Below are positions 39,861 through 48,972 of a stretch of DNA of 64,000 nucleotides, piece by piece. The stretch spans positions 1 to 64,000 of the forward strand of contig NZ_ACZO01000008.1 in NCBI RefSeq assembly GCF_000176155.1. Direction: 5' to 3'. This DNA comes from Vibrio metschnikovii CIP 69.14. GTDB lineage: Bacteria; Pseudomonadota; Gammaproteobacteria; Enterobacterales; Vibrionaceae. Every line of letters begins with the position of its first letter. Position 1 is the first letter of the stretch. The notes under the pieces are model-generated. The model was not told where the DNA came from, did not search any database, and saw only the letters and a list, made by a program, of their open reading frames with translations. Both the position numbers and the translations under genes were made by a program.

Positions 39861-41453
39861 ATGAACAACGCTCGCCCTATTCGCCGCGCTCTGATCAGCG
39901 TCTCTGATAAAACGGGTATTCTTGAATTCGCGCAAGCACTTGCAGAACGTGACGTAGAACTTCTCTCAACGGGTGGCACCGCTCGCCTTTTAGCCGATCA
40001 TGGCCTCACGGTGACAGAAGTATCTGATTATACTGGCTTTCCAGAAATGATGGATGGACGAGTAAAAACCCTGCACCCGAAAGTGCATGGCGGAATCTTA
40101 GGCCGTCGAGGTCAAGATGATGCCATCATGACAGAACATGGTATTCAACCAATCGATATGGTGGTGGTAAACCTGTATCCCTTTGCTGATACCGTGGCGA
40201 AAGCCGGTTGTACATTAGCGGATGCGGTTGAGAACATCGATATCGGTGGGCCAACCATGGTGCGTTCTGCGGCGAAAAATCATAAAGACGTGACGATAGT
40301 GGTGAATGCGCACGACTACTCACGTGTGATTGCAGAAATGGATGCCAATGGCAACGCTCTGACCCTAGATACGCGTTTTGACCTTGCTATTGCTGCTTTT
40401 GAACATACCGCCGCTTACGATGGCATGATAGCCAACTACTTCGGCACGCTAGTTCCCTCTTATGGCGACAATAAAGAAGGGGATGAGGAATCCAAGTTCC
40501 CAAGAACTTTTAATGCACAATTCATCAAAAAACAAGACATGCGTTATGGCGAAAACAGCCATCAAGCGGCGGCGTTTTATGTAGAAGCTCACCCAGAAGA
40601 AGCCTCAGTAGCGACCGCGCGTCAAATTCAAGGCAAAGCATTATCGTACAACAACATTGCCGATACCGACGCTGCGCTTGAATGCGTGAAAGAATTTACT
40701 GAACCAGCCTGTGTGATCGTCAAACACGCGAATCCATGTGGCGTCGCCTTAGGCAGCGATATTCTTCAAGCCTACCAGCGCGCTTACCAAACCGACCCAA
40801 CCTCAGCCTTTGGTGGCATTATTGCTTTTAACCGTGAGCTCGATGCGGCGACTGCAACAGCGATTATTGAACGCCAATTTGTCGAAGTGATTATTGCCCC
40901 TGCGGTTTCTGAACAAGCGGCGAAGATTGTCGCCAGCAAGCAAAATGTTCGTTTGTTAGCGTGTGGTGAATGGTCGAGTAAAACCACTGGTTTCGACCTC
41001 AAACGAGTCAACGGTGGCTTGTTGGTGCAAGATCGCGACCAAGGTATGGTTACTGTTGATGATCTTAATGTCGTTACCACTCGTCAACCGACGGAAGAAG
41101 AACTTAAAGACGCGTTATTCTGCTGGAAAGTCGCGAAATACGTTAAATCGAACGCGATTGTCTACGCCAAAGGAGATATGACCATCGGTGTCGGCGCTGG
41201 GCAAATGAGCCGAGTGTATTCGGCTAAAATCGCCGGCATTAAAGCCGCCGACGAAGGTTTGCAAGTCGAAGGCTGCGTAATGGCTTCTGATGCTTTCTTC
41301 CCTTTCCGTGACGGAATCGATGCGGCCGCCCAAGCGGGCATTAAATGTGTTATTCAACCCGGTGGTTCAATGCGCGATGATGAAGTGATTGCCGCCGCCA
41401 ATGAACATGGAATGGCGATGATCTTTACCGGAATGCGTCATTTCCGTCATTGA
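39861..41453 (+). CDS. purH: Bifunctional AICAR transformylase/IMP cyclohydrolase
   Basis: PurH carries out the last two steps of IMP synthesis. It is 530 residues (E. coli: 529). The N-terminal MGS-like cyclohydrolase domain runs from [12 protein letters not shown] to about residue 200, with [14 protein letters not shown] at about 66-79. The transformylase domain includes the [17 protein letters not shown] segment and [11 protein letters not shown] with the catalytic Lys-His. AAAGGA lies before the ATG. purD follows after 45 bp, and the gap carries one pair of CTAG heptamers. Confidence 0.98.
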   Translation: MNNARPIRRALISVSDKTGILEFAQALAERDVELLSTGGTARLLADHGLTVTEVSDYTGFPEMMDGRVKTLHPKVHGGILGRRGQDDAIMTEHGIQPIDMVVVNLYPFADTVAKAGCTLADAVENIDIGGPTMVRSAAKNHKDVTIVVNAHDYSRVIAEMDANGNALTLDTRFDLAIAAFEHTAAYDGMIANYFGTLVPSYGDNKEGDEESKFPRTFNAQFIKKQDMRYGENSHQAAAFYVEAHPEEASVATARQIQGKALSYNNIADTDAALECVKEFTEPACVIVKHANPCGVALGSDILQAYQRAYQTDPTSAFGGIIAFNRELDAATATAIIERQFVEVIIAPAVSEQAAKIVASKQNVRLLACGEWSSKTTGFDLKRVNGGLLVQDRDQGMVTVDDLNVVTTRQPTEEELKDALFCWKVAKYVKSNAIVYAKGDMTIGVGAGQMSRVYSAKIAGIKAADEGLQVEGCVMASDAFFPFRDGIDAAAQAGIKCVIQPGGSMRDDEVIAAANEHGMAMIFTGMRHFRH

Positions 41454-41459
41454 TTTTGG

Positions 41460-41473
41460 TTCTAGGTCCTAGG
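41460..41473. repeat. CTAG heptamer pair after purH
   Basis: One TTCTAGG followed by one TCCTAGG, the same two units as in the acs array, beginning 6 bp after the purH stop codon. Confidence 0.85.
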
Positions 41474-41498
41474 GTCTTTAAAATTTAAGGAAATAATT

Positions 41499-42788
41499 AT
41501 GCAAGTTCTCGTTATTGGTTCGGGTGGTCGTGAGCACGCTCTGGGTTGGAAAGTCGCACAGAATCCTCAAGTCGAAACCGTATTTATTGCTCCGGGTAAT
41601 GCGGGTACCGCGCTTGAACCTAAACTAGAAAACGTCAATATTGCTGTGGAAGATATTGCTGGGTTAGTCGCTTTTGCCCAGCAAAAACAGATTGCCCTAA
41701 CCATTGTTGGCCCTGAAATCCCCCTTGTGCTTGGCGTGGTTGATGCATTCCGTGACGCAGGATTGCCGATTTTTGGCCCGACTCAAGCGGCGGCACAGTT
41801 AGAAGGTTCTAAAGCCTTCACCAAAGATTTTCTCGCTCGTCATAACATTCCTACCGCTGCTTACGCTAACTTTACCGAGATTGAGCCAGCGCTGGCTTAT
41901 GTACGTGAACAAGGCGCACCGATCGTCGTCAAAGCCGATGGTCTGGCGGCGGGTAAAGGAGTGATTGTTGCGATGACGCTACAAGAAGCTGAAGATGCCA
42001 TTCAAGATATGTTGGCGGATAATAGCTTTGGCGAAGCGGGCAGCCGCGTCGTCATTGAAGAGTTTCTCGATGGCGAAGAAGCGAGTTTTATCGTTATGGT
42101 CGATGGTGAAAATGTACTGCCGATGGCGACTAGCCAAGATCATAAACGCGTTGGTGATGCCGATACTGGCCCTAATACGGGCGGAATGGGCGCTTACTCT
42201 CCTGCTCCAGTCGTTACTCAAGACGTACACGATCGTGTGATGCGTGAAGTGATTTATCCCACTGTGCGCGGCATGGCGGCGGAAGGTAACCCTTATACCG
42301 GTTTTCTCTACGCCGGATTGATGATTGATGCCCAAGGCACACCGAAAGTGATTGAATACAATTGCCGCTTTGGTGACCCTGAAACCCAACCGATTATGAT
42401 GCGACTGCAATCAGATTTGGTTGAGCTGTGTTTAGCGGCGCTGGATGGCAAACTTGATCAAGTAGAATCGAAATGGGATCCACGTGCATCGATTGGTATT
42501 GTGCTTGCCGCTGGTGGTTACCCAGCCGATTATCGTAAAGGGGATGTGATTTCTGGTTTGCCGACGGAAGAAGTCGCTGGAGAGAAAGTCTTCCACGCTG
42601 GTACCAGTGATCAATCAGGTGCTGTCGTGACCAACGGGGGACGAGTATTATGCGCCACGGCATTAGGAGAAAGCGTCTTCCAAGCTCAGCAGCGCGCTTA
42701 TCAACTCGCTAAGCAAATAGAGTGGCAAGGCATGTTCTATCGCCATGACATTGGCTACCGAGCGATTGCTCGTGAGCAAGCAAAATAG
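41499..42788 (+). CDS. purD: Phosphoribosylamine-glycine ligase (GAR synthetase)
   Basis: PurD joins glycine to phosphoribosylamine using ATP, the second step of purine synthesis. It is 429 residues, identical in length to E. coli. The N-terminal GSGGREHAL motif, the ATP-grasp loop PIVVKADGLAAGKGVIVA near 137-154 and the signature RFGDPETQPIM near 289 are all intact. It is the second gene of purHD and is followed by a strong hairpin terminator. Confidence 0.98.
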   Translation: MQVLVIGSGGREHALGWKVAQNPQVETVFIAPGNAGTALEPKLENVNIAVEDIAGLVAFAQQKQIALTIVGPEIPLVLGVVDAFRDAGLPIFGPTQAAAQLEGSKAFTKDFLARHNIPTAAYANFTEIEPALAYVREQGAPIVVKADGLAAGKGVIVAMTLQEAEDAIQDMLADNSFGEAGSRVVIEEFLDGEEASFIVMVDGENVLPMATSQDHKRVGDADTGPNTGGMGAYSPAPVVTQDVHDRVMREVIYPTVRGMAAEGNPYTGFLYAGLMIDAQGTPKVIEYNCRFGDPETQPIMMRLQSDLVELCLAALDGKLDQVESKWDPRASIGIVLAAGGYPADYRKGDVISGLPTEEVAGEKVFHAGTSDQSGAVVTNGGRVLCATALGESVFQAQQRAYQLAKQIEWQGMFYRHDIGYRAIAREQAK

Positions 42789-42820
42789 ACGTTGCGACCA
42801 TTACTGATGACCAAGTCATA

Positions 42821-42850
42821 ATCAAAAAGCCGGATCACCGGCTTTTTGAT
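42821..42850. terminator. Bidirectional terminator between purD and the DUF1481 gene
   Basis: A perfect 13-bp stem ATCAAAAAGCCGG/CCGGCTTTTTGAT with a 4-base loop. T-rich on both strands, it serves purHD (plus) and hupA/DUF1481 (minus). Confidence 0.92.
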
Positions 42851-42920
42851 TTTCTCGCGGCTATCTCAATCGAGCTTCTCTACCGCTTGTCTTATTTATC
42901 TTGTCTTGTTATCGAGCAAT

Positions 42921-43610
42921 TTAATCGGCATCAATCAATGCTGGTTGAGTCATGCAAGCTCTGTCAGATTCTGCCACTAATAACACGCTGTCGACTTGCA
43001 ACTGAGCACTGCTCACTCGACCCAACAAGGCAACATAATGAGGAGTTTTCAAACGTTCCATGACATGCTCTGGCGTAGTCAACGGCCAGATCACTTGCGA
43101 AAAACGACGTCCGGTACAGCTGGTTAAGCTTTGTCCGTCCCACACACCTTGATATAAAGACCAACCTTGACGAGCTTGCTGCTTGCTCATTGCTACCAGT
43201 TGCTGCGCTTGCTGCAAATACTCACTACGCTGCTCTAAGTTTAATGGCAACACTTTACCATCAACACGAAATTGCTGATAAACCGCTTCCCCTTGTTGGT
43301 TAAAGCGCACATGCACGCGGTAAGGGACCAATTGCGCGCCTCTTAGCTGCATGCCTTCACGCACCACTTCACGCACAGAACCAGACTCCCAGCGATAATT
43401 GGTTTGATACCAGCCGTAGTCGCCCATTAGTACCTGATCAGCACCATGAGCCGGACGATTTTGATATTCGGTATACCAATAGAAATGCGTCGCATCGCCC
43501 ATCGTTTGACCACCGACATAGTCATTACGTTGATCAAGATTGGCATGAGGAACCGAAGAAGCACAGCCGATAAGAAGCAGGGTAAGAAGAAGTGAGAGGA
43601 ATTTTTTCAT
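42921..43610 (-). CDS. DUF1481 (YjaH-like) lipoprotein
   Basis: A 229-residue predicted lipoprotein with signal peptide MKKFLSLLLTLLLIGC, lipobox LIGC and acylated Cys16. The mature part has several Trp/Tyr-rich strands (HFYWYTEYQNRP, GDYGWYQTNYRWE). Its position next to hupA matches E. coli yjaH, and its content fits the DUF1481 family. Function is unknown. It lies 40 bp downstream of hupA. An 11-bp hairpin sits in that gap and ends only seven bases before the ATG, and no ribosome-binding site is evident. Confidence 0.8.
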   Translation of the reverse strand: MKKFLSLLLTLLLIGCASSVPHANLDQRNDYVGGQTMGDATHFYWYTEYQNRPAHGADQVLMGDYGWYQTNYRWESGSVREVVREGMQLRGAQLVPYRVHVRFNQQGEAVYQQFRVDGKVLPLNLEQRSEYLQQAQQLVAMSKQQARQGWSLYQGVWDGQSLTSCTGRRFSQVIWPLTTPEHVMERLKTPHYVALLGRVSSAQLQVDSVLLVAESDRACMTQPALIDAD

Positions 43611-43617
43611 GGTAGAG

Positions 43618-43642
43618 ACGCCGAGATAGAATATCTCGGCGT
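43618..43642 (-). promoter_or_regulatory. Hairpin between hupA and the DUF1481 gene
   Basis: A perfect 11-bp stem ACGCCGAGATA/TATCTCGGCGT with a GAA loop. There is no T-tract on the minus strand. It starts 8 bp past the hupA stop and ends 7 bp before the DUF1481 ATG. It could protect the hupA 3' end and restrict downstream translation. Confidence 0.6.
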
Positions 43643-43650
43643 AGTATAAA

Positions 43651-43923
43651 TTACTTCAATGAATCTTTCAGTGCTTTCCCGGCAACAAATGCTGGAACAT
43701 TAGCGGCTGAAATTTGGATCTCTTCACCGGTTTTTGGATTACGGCCAGTACGCGCCGCACGGTGATTAACTTTAAATGTACCAAAACCAATTAGTTGAAC
43801 TTGGTCGCCCTCTTTAAGTGCACCTTCAACCGCACCAAGAGTCGCTTCAAGAGCAGCTTTAGCCTGTACTTTAGAAAGATCTGCTTTCTCTGCAATAAAG
43901 TCGATTAATTGGGTCTTGTTCAT
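43651..43923 (-). CDS. hupA: DNA-binding protein HU-alpha
   Basis: HU is an abundant nucleoid protein that bends and wraps DNA. The ATG giving [18 protein letters not shown] has AAGGG ten bases upstream and yields 90 residues, exactly the HU length. An upstream in-frame ATG is rejected. The beta-arm signature [18 protein letters not shown], with the tip proline, is intact. The neighbours DUF1481 and, 2.8 kb upstream, yjaG match the E. coli yjaG-hupA-yjaH order, here interrupted by the DUF21/CBS and YbdG genes. Confidence 0.97.
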   Translation of the reverse strand: MNKTQLIDFIAEKADLSKVQAKAALEATLGAVEGALKEGDQVQLIGFGTFKVNHRAARTGRNPKTGEEIQISAANVPAFVAGKALKDSLK

Positions 43924-44278
43924 TAGGTTTCCCTTCTTATAGGTTATCAAATCGAACCCACTCTAAAACATAAATGCCCTATCTGGCAAAGGTTTGTCGT
44001 ATCCGTTGTGCTTCTCTGACGTACTTTTAACCATAATATGAGTATTCACTCACAATTTACTGTATTTTCAAGCCTCGCCTGACCTTGTTTTAACCCACCA
44101 GCGCCTTTATTTATAGACAAAGACGATCAAACTCTCTACTGATTAGATACCCATAACTTGGAATAGTCAGCCAGTAGCAATGAACGAGAATCTTGACCTT
44201 GAAGTGAACAAGTATAGCGATATAGAGTAGCTATACTGTGTCAATAATCCGGAAAATGAACCTATTATTAAGGCTGTT
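43924..44278. other. hupA / DUF21 gene divergent promoter region
   Basis: No gene is seen. A dyad AGTATAGC/GCTATACT (44211-44218 and 44230-44237) lies about 40 bp before the DUF21 gene. TTGACC (44193-44198) stands upstream of it. The hupA promoter should lie in the left part, but no clear pair of hexamers was found. Confidence 0.4.
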
Positions 44279-45349
44279 ATGCTGCTATTAAGCTTATACG
44301 TGACTATCGCGATTGGCGTTTCTTTTATTTGCTCCGTATTAGAGGCTGTACTGCTCAGTATCACTCCAAGCTACCTAGCTCAATTACGACAGCAAGATCA
44401 CCCAAGTGCTGAAAAACTCTCGCTGATAAAAGCAGATATTGATCGCCCGTTAGCTTCAATCCTCACTTTAAATACCATCGCCCACACCGTCGGTGCAGCA
44501 AGTGCTGGTGCTCAGGCAAGCCTTGTTTTTGGTAACCAGTGGCTGGGATTATTTTCGGCATTGCTAACCTTAGCTATCTTAGTCTTATCTGAGATTATCC
44601 CCAAAACCTTGGGTGCCACCTATTGGCGTCAATTAGCACCTATCTCTGCCAATGTATTGCATTGGATGATTTGGGCTTTAAGCCCCTTCATTTGGTTTTC
44701 ACAACAGATCACGAAACGTTTAGCCCCTCAACAACCATCGATAAAATTGCGTGATGAACTCTCCGCGATGGCATTAATGGCTAATGAAAGTGGCGAGTTA
44801 GCCGAAGGAGAGTCGAAAATACTCAACAATCTGCTCTCCATTAGCGATGTTCCCGTCACTCAAGTCATGACACCGCGAACGGTACTTTTCAGAGTCAGTG
44901 CCGATATGAGCATTGATGAGTTTTTGCATGAACACAGTGACACGCCATTTTCACGACCACTGATTTATAGCGGAGAGACGGATAATGTGATTGGTTTTGT
45001 GCATAGACTAGAGCTATTCAAATGGCAACAAAACCATCAAGGCGCTCAAAAGCTCGGTAATGTGATGCGCCCGTTGCATGTTGTGCTTAACACACAAACC
45101 TTACCGAAAGCGTTTGATCAGATGATGAAAAAACGTCAGCAGCTCGCGTTAGTCGTCGATGAATATGGCAGCGTGCAAGGCTTGCTAACCCTAGAAGATG
45201 TGTTTGAACACCTTGTTGGTGAAGAGATCTTGGACGAAGCAGACAAAGTCACCGACATGCAGCAACTAGCCACTGAACGCTGGGAGCAATGGAAAGAGGC
45301 ACATGGCGTAATTGAAAGCCGAGATGAGGATGAGTCAGATCGTCGATAA
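44279..45349 (+). CDS. DUF21/CNNM-CBS membrane protein (hemolysin-like, CorC family)
   Basis: A 356-residue protein. The N-terminal DUF21 domain (about 1-150) has 3-4 membrane helices, including SEIIPKTLGATYW, a conserved CNNM motif. A CBS pair (about 190-320) includes the family signature VMTPRTVLFRV and VVDEYGSVQGLLTLEDVFEHLVGEE. It lacks the C-terminal CorC/HlyC domain of longer relatives. The family is linked to magnesium/cobalt export or divalent-cation homeostasis. The old hemolysin name is not supported. It is convergent with the ybdG-like gene, with 44 bp between the stops. Confidence 0.87.
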   Translation: MLLLSLYVTIAIGVSFICSVLEAVLLSITPSYLAQLRQQDHPSAEKLSLIKADIDRPLASILTLNTIAHTVGAASAGAQASLVFGNQWLGLFSALLTLAILVLSEIIPKTLGATYWRQLAPISANVLHWMIWALSPFIWFSQQITKRLAPQQPSIKLRDELSAMALMANESGELAEGESKILNNLLSISDVPVTQVMTPRTVLFRVSADMSIDEFLHEHSDTPFSRPLIYSGETDNVIGFVHRLELFKWQQNHQGAQKLGNVMRPLHVVLNTQTLPKAFDQMMKKRQQLALVVDEYGSVQGLLTLEDVFEHLVGEEILDEADKVTDMQQLATERWEQWKEAHGVIESRDEDESDRR

Positions 45350-45393
45350 TGTCTCATCCTCTGACGGCTAAGCTCGATGATGTGATCTTGGCC

Positions 45394-46638
45394 TTAGGGT
45401 GCTTTTTGCCATTGGCGGAAATCGTTGCCCGTCGGAGCTTGGGATACGCGCAGACCAAATTCGGGTAAGACCGCATAAAGGTGATCAAAAATATCCGACT
45501 GAATGCGCTCATACTCAACCCAAACGGTCGTGGCAGTAAAACAGTACAGCTCTAAGGCGATGCCTTCATGGGTCGGTGCAAGCTGACGGACCATCAAGGT
45601 CATATGCTGATGAATCTCTGGATGAGCCCGTAAGTAACGCTCTAAGTAAGCGCGAAAACTGCCTAAGTTCGTTAATCTTCGGCCATTAATAGGGCTACTT
45701 TCATCAACGTGATGCTCACGATTATAAACGGTAATTTCTTGTACTTTTTGCTTAATATACGGTTCTAATAACTGGGCATGAGTTAAGCGCTCAATAGCCT
45801 GTTCCGTTAAAAACTGAACACTCGTCGCATCCACTAAAACACTGCGCTTAATGCGTCGACCACCAGCCTCACGCATCCCCTTCCAGTTCTTAAAAGAGTC
45901 AGAGATCAACGCATAAGTTGGAATAGTGGTGATGGTACGATCCCAGTTTTGCACTTTGACCGTGGTTAAGCTGATGTCAATCACATCGCCATCTGCGCCA
46001 TATTTAGGCATCTCTAACCAATCACCGACACTGAGCATTTTATTGGCTGATAACTGCACCCCCGCCACTAAGCCCAAGATCGGATCTTTAAACACCAACA
46101 TGATCACCGCGGTCATGGCACCGACACCACTGAGAAGCAGTACCGGCGACTTACCGATTAATATCGAAGTGACTAATAACGTGGCAATAATAAATAAAAT
46201 GATTTTGAGGCTTTGGTTTAACCCTCGTAATGGCATCGTGCGGCCAACGGCGGTTCTCGATAGCAAGATTTCCAACACATTAAGCAACGAGTAAAAGGCT
46301 AACAGCCCATATACCACCACCCATAACGCCACCAAGGTCAGTATCACCTCACGTAAAGCACTGTCTTGTGATAACCACAGTTGGGTTTGAACACCGATGA
46401 CCGCGCCTTGGATCAATAAAGCAATGCGACTGAATAAATTGCCAGCAAACAGCACATGTCGCCAAGAGGCTTGAGAGTCATCGGCATGTTGTTTTAACCA
46501 TCTCACCACCCCCCGATGAAGGAAAACATGAATCGCAACAGCAATCAGTACAATCAATCCCAAAGCCTCAGCAATAGGGATAATTCTTGATAGTTCAATA
46601 TCATACTGACTCAGCCATTGAGCCATTGATTCCAGCAT
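45394..46638 (-). CDS. ybdG: Mechanosensitive channel of the YbdG/MscM type
   Basis: A 414-residue MscS-superfamily inner-membrane channel, matching E. coli YbdG (415) along its length. It has five predicted membrane helices. The pore and beta-domain region includes LLSGVGAMTAVIMLVFKDP, LGLVAGVQLSANKML and GDWLEMPKYGADGDVIDI, and TTVKVQNWDRTITTIP follows. The C-terminal end GLRVSQAPTGNDFRQW matches YbdG's. It releases solutes on hypo-osmotic shock and gives a small-conductance activity in E. coli. It lies 92 bp downstream of yjaG on the same strand. Confidence 0.92.
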   Translation of the reverse strand: MLESMAQWLSQYDIELSRIIPIAEALGLIVLIAVAIHVFLHRGVVRWLKQHADDSQASWRHVLFAGNLFSRIALLIQGAVIGVQTQLWLSQDSALREVILTLVALWVVVYGLLAFYSLLNVLEILLSRTAVGRTMPLRGLNQSLKIILFIIATLLVTSILIGKSPVLLLSGVGAMTAVIMLVFKDPILGLVAGVQLSANKMLSVGDWLEMPKYGADGDVIDISLTTVKVQNWDRTITTIPTYALISDSFKNWKGMREAGGRRIKRSVLVDATSVQFLTEQAIERLTHAQLLEPYIKQKVQEITVYNREHHVDESSPINGRRLTNLGSFRAYLERYLRAHPEIHQHMTLMVRQLAPTHEGIALELYCFTATTVWVEYERIQSDIFDHLYAVLPEFGLRVSQAPTGNDFRQWQKAP

Positions 46639-46730
46639 GGGGCACTCCTTAAAATTGAGGTTGGATGATGAATATCGCTCGCAATACTCAAACGACGTAG
46701 CGCCGTAAATAAACAGAGTATCGGGGGTAA

Positions 46731-47321
46731 CTAGCCTAACGTTAAGCCAATATTGCTCATACAGTCATCACGTAGTTCATGGCGCAGGTCTTTAATCAAC
46801 TCAATATCTCGCTCGGTAACTTCACGCAAGGGTCTAAAAATCGCCCATTGCACATCCCATTCAGCGCACACCGCTTCATTGCTCTTTTGGTTGTCATTGG
46901 TGATCACTTCACCGGTTTGCGCCTCTTCTAACTGAGCCACCGTACGCACCGAAATTTGACTGACTTTTTGCATCGATTCATAGAGGTCATCTCGGTCAAG
47001 CAAACCATGCAATAACGTCGCCAGCGCTTCACAAGCGTCAATCGCTGGATAGACTAAATACAGCTCAAACGCTTCCGTCGTTGGGATCAATTCTTCGAGC
47101 TTCTCTAGCTGACGATCAAAGTCAATCTTGGCATTTTTAACGGTCATTAATTCCCAAACGCTATCCAAAATATCACGATAACGACGCGCATCCGCAAATT
47201 CTGTTTGCTGACAAAATAGAGCGTAATTAGGATACATGCGCTCACAAAGGCAAGCCATAAAGGTAATCTGTTGCCAAGGTTCAAACTTCTCAAGACGAAG
47301 CTGCAAAGGGTTCTGTAACAT
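46731..47321 (-). CDS. yjaG: DUF416 protein YjaG
   Basis: A 196-residue cytoplasmic protein of unknown function, the same length as E. coli YjaG. I chose the ATG giving MLQNPLQLRLEKFEPWQQITF, preceded by AGAGTGA. The open frame extends 47 codons upstream, but that part looks non-coding. The composition is helical and acidic. It is usually adjacent to hupA, where I found no evidence for a specific role. Here two genes separate them. Confidence 0.9.
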   Translation of the reverse strand: MLQNPLQLRLEKFEPWQQITFMACLCERMYPNYALFCQQTEFADARRYRDILDSVWELMTVKNAKIDFDRQLEKLEELIPTTEAFELYLVYPAIDACEALATLLHGLLDRDDLYESMQKVSQISVRTVAQLEEAQTGEVITNDNQKSNEAVCAEWDVQWAIFRPLREVTERDIELIKDLRHELRDDCMSNIGLTLG

Positions 47322-47552
47322 AGTCACTCTAATGATTGAGGAAAAAAGACCTTGAAAGTGTACTGGATAACGAGAGGGGAAAGCAACAAAGCGGCGAGGA
47401 TGGTAGAAAAAACCGAGAGCCGGAATACAGAGAAGCCCAGGCTTATTACCTCTATATTCCAAAGTACAAATCTACACAAACAAACTCTAAAGCTTTTGAA
47501 AATCTGCCTACCTCATCGGTTCCAAACGCAATCCGCAGGGGGATAATAAATA

Positions 47553-48893
47553 TTAAATTGGCTGATAGAGCGCTATTCTTGATGAAACTTTCTGTAAATA
47601 ATGCTTAGTCTCATCATAAGGCAATTGATTGATTAACCGTTGATATACCTGTTCAGGTGTCAACCGATTGATAATCAAGGCTGCTTGACGAATATTAGTT
47701 GAACGCTCAGGGTTAAAGGTACGGGCCACATTACCAGCACCAGTATTATAGGCGGCAATCATACAATATAAACGACTTTGCTCGTCGGTGATGTCTTTTA
47801 AATAACGGCTATTCAATATATTCAAATAAGCTGTTCCTGTTTCAACATTAATATCAGGATGATATAAATCAGCTTCTGTCATCGGAACATCGATATTACG
47901 CAGCAACCGATTTACATCATGCCCTGCCGTGCTGGGGACGATTTGCATTAAACCGAATGCAGGTATATGAGATTTAGCTTGAGGGCGAAACGCAGATTCA
48001 CTATGCATGATAGCCATCACTAAAGCTGGATCTAACGACCACTTATCACTCTCTTTGATTGCCAACGGTTGATAGATTTTTGCCCTAGTTTCTAAGCTAT
48101 TATTCGGTAAATTCACTTTATAACTAATGATTTTTTTCGATGCTTCTTGAGCCGTTATACTCTTATCCGTTACCTGAACTGTGGAATGATTAGTAAGCTG
48201 TTGACGATGAGCTTGATATTGCTGACTAATAGTCGCGATTCGAGCTTTCGCTTCATCAAGTAACGCCATTTTTTTTCGATAGGCGCGCTGGTAAATAAAA
48301 TCATCACCCACCCCGATATTAGCATCAATAAGTCTATCGGCTTGAATATCATATTCATTCATTTGCGAGTACGTTTGCTCAATGACAAATTGCTTCTCTT
48401 TTTGCTCTTGGGTCACGGAATAGTCAAGCTTTTCGGTAGAGACTTCCGCTTGAGTCAAATCTAAAGTTTCACCATCGGAAAGTTGTGCTTGCGCTTCGAT
48501 AAGCTTACTGATCTGAGCTTTATCCATCGAAGGGTCAACTAATACCGATACTACTGCGGTATTATTTTCATAATCGACCACCCTTTTGACCGCATTGCTC
48601 TCACTGTAAGTCACCTCGGTGTACGAATCGGAGAGTTCCGCGCTTCCCCAACGATCAATCAAGGCCAGACGCTGTTGATCAAGTTGAGTGATATACGCGT
48701 CTCGCCACGTTTCATACTCATCTAGCCGTGCATCAACATACCGCTCAAATTCTTGATATTGCCTCTGTTTACTCTGTTTTACCTGCTCGGTTGCTTGGGT
48801 GAGTTCAGCAAACGCCGCCTCTGAATTGGCCACACTAACTGAAGATAACGTACTCAATAACAATACCAAGAGGGGCTTTTTTGTGCCTTTCAT
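47553..48893 (-). CDS. MltC-like lytic transglycosylase (SLT domain), non-lipidated
   Basis: A 446-residue periplasmic protein. A signal peptide (MKGTKKPLLVLLLSTLSSVSVANS) lacks a lipobox Cys, unlike MltC. A long, coiled-coil-rich N-terminal region (about 30-235) is followed by an SLT domain at about 275-440. The catalytic Glu299 is in MAIMHSESAFRP, with AFGLMQIVPSTAG and YCMIAAYNTGAGNVARTF also present. The SLT part resembles MltC, and the middle part may match the DUF3393 domain of that family. It cleaves peptidoglycan between MurNAc and GlcNAc. It is the last gene of a four-gene operon with three lipoproteins. The coiled coil could scaffold an envelope complex. Confidence 0.85.
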   Translation of the reverse strand: MKGTKKPLLVLLLSTLSSVSVANSEAAFAELTQATEQVKQSKQRQYQEFERYVDARLDEYETWRDAYITQLDQQRLALIDRWGSAELSDSYTEVTYSESNAVKRVVDYENNTAVVSVLVDPSMDKAQISKLIEAQAQLSDGETLDLTQAEVSTEKLDYSVTQEQKEKQFVIEQTYSQMNEYDIQADRLIDANIGVGDDFIYQRAYRKKMALLDEAKARIATISQQYQAHRQQLTNHSTVQVTDKSITAQEASKKIISYKVNLPNNSLETRAKIYQPLAIKESDKWSLDPALVMAIMHSESAFRPQAKSHIPAFGLMQIVPSTAGHDVNRLLRNIDVPMTEADLYHPDINVETGTAYLNILNSRYLKDITDEQSRLYCMIAAYNTGAGNVARTFNPERSTNIRQAALIINRLTPEQVYQRLINQLPYDETKHYLQKVSSRIALYQPI

Positions 48894-48972
48894 CGTTTAT
48901 CCCTGATAAAAAAGGCAGGGGTAAACACCCTGCCTGATAAAACCATCATTAACTCGTTCAATCCAAATTAAA

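Noticed and set aside
39610..39864. An 84-codon open frame upstream of purH
   Set aside because: It covers the predicted PurR operator and purHD promoter, has no ribosome-binding site, and its product resembles no family I know.
44279..45349. Hemolysin
   Set aside because: The name comes from old annotation of DUF21/CBS proteins. The sequence shows a membrane and CBS cation-handling family, not a toxin.
47336..47608. Plus-strand frame between yjaG and the transglycosylase gene
   Set aside because: It overlaps the 3' end of the transglycosylase on the other strand, has no ribosome-binding site and has atypical composition.
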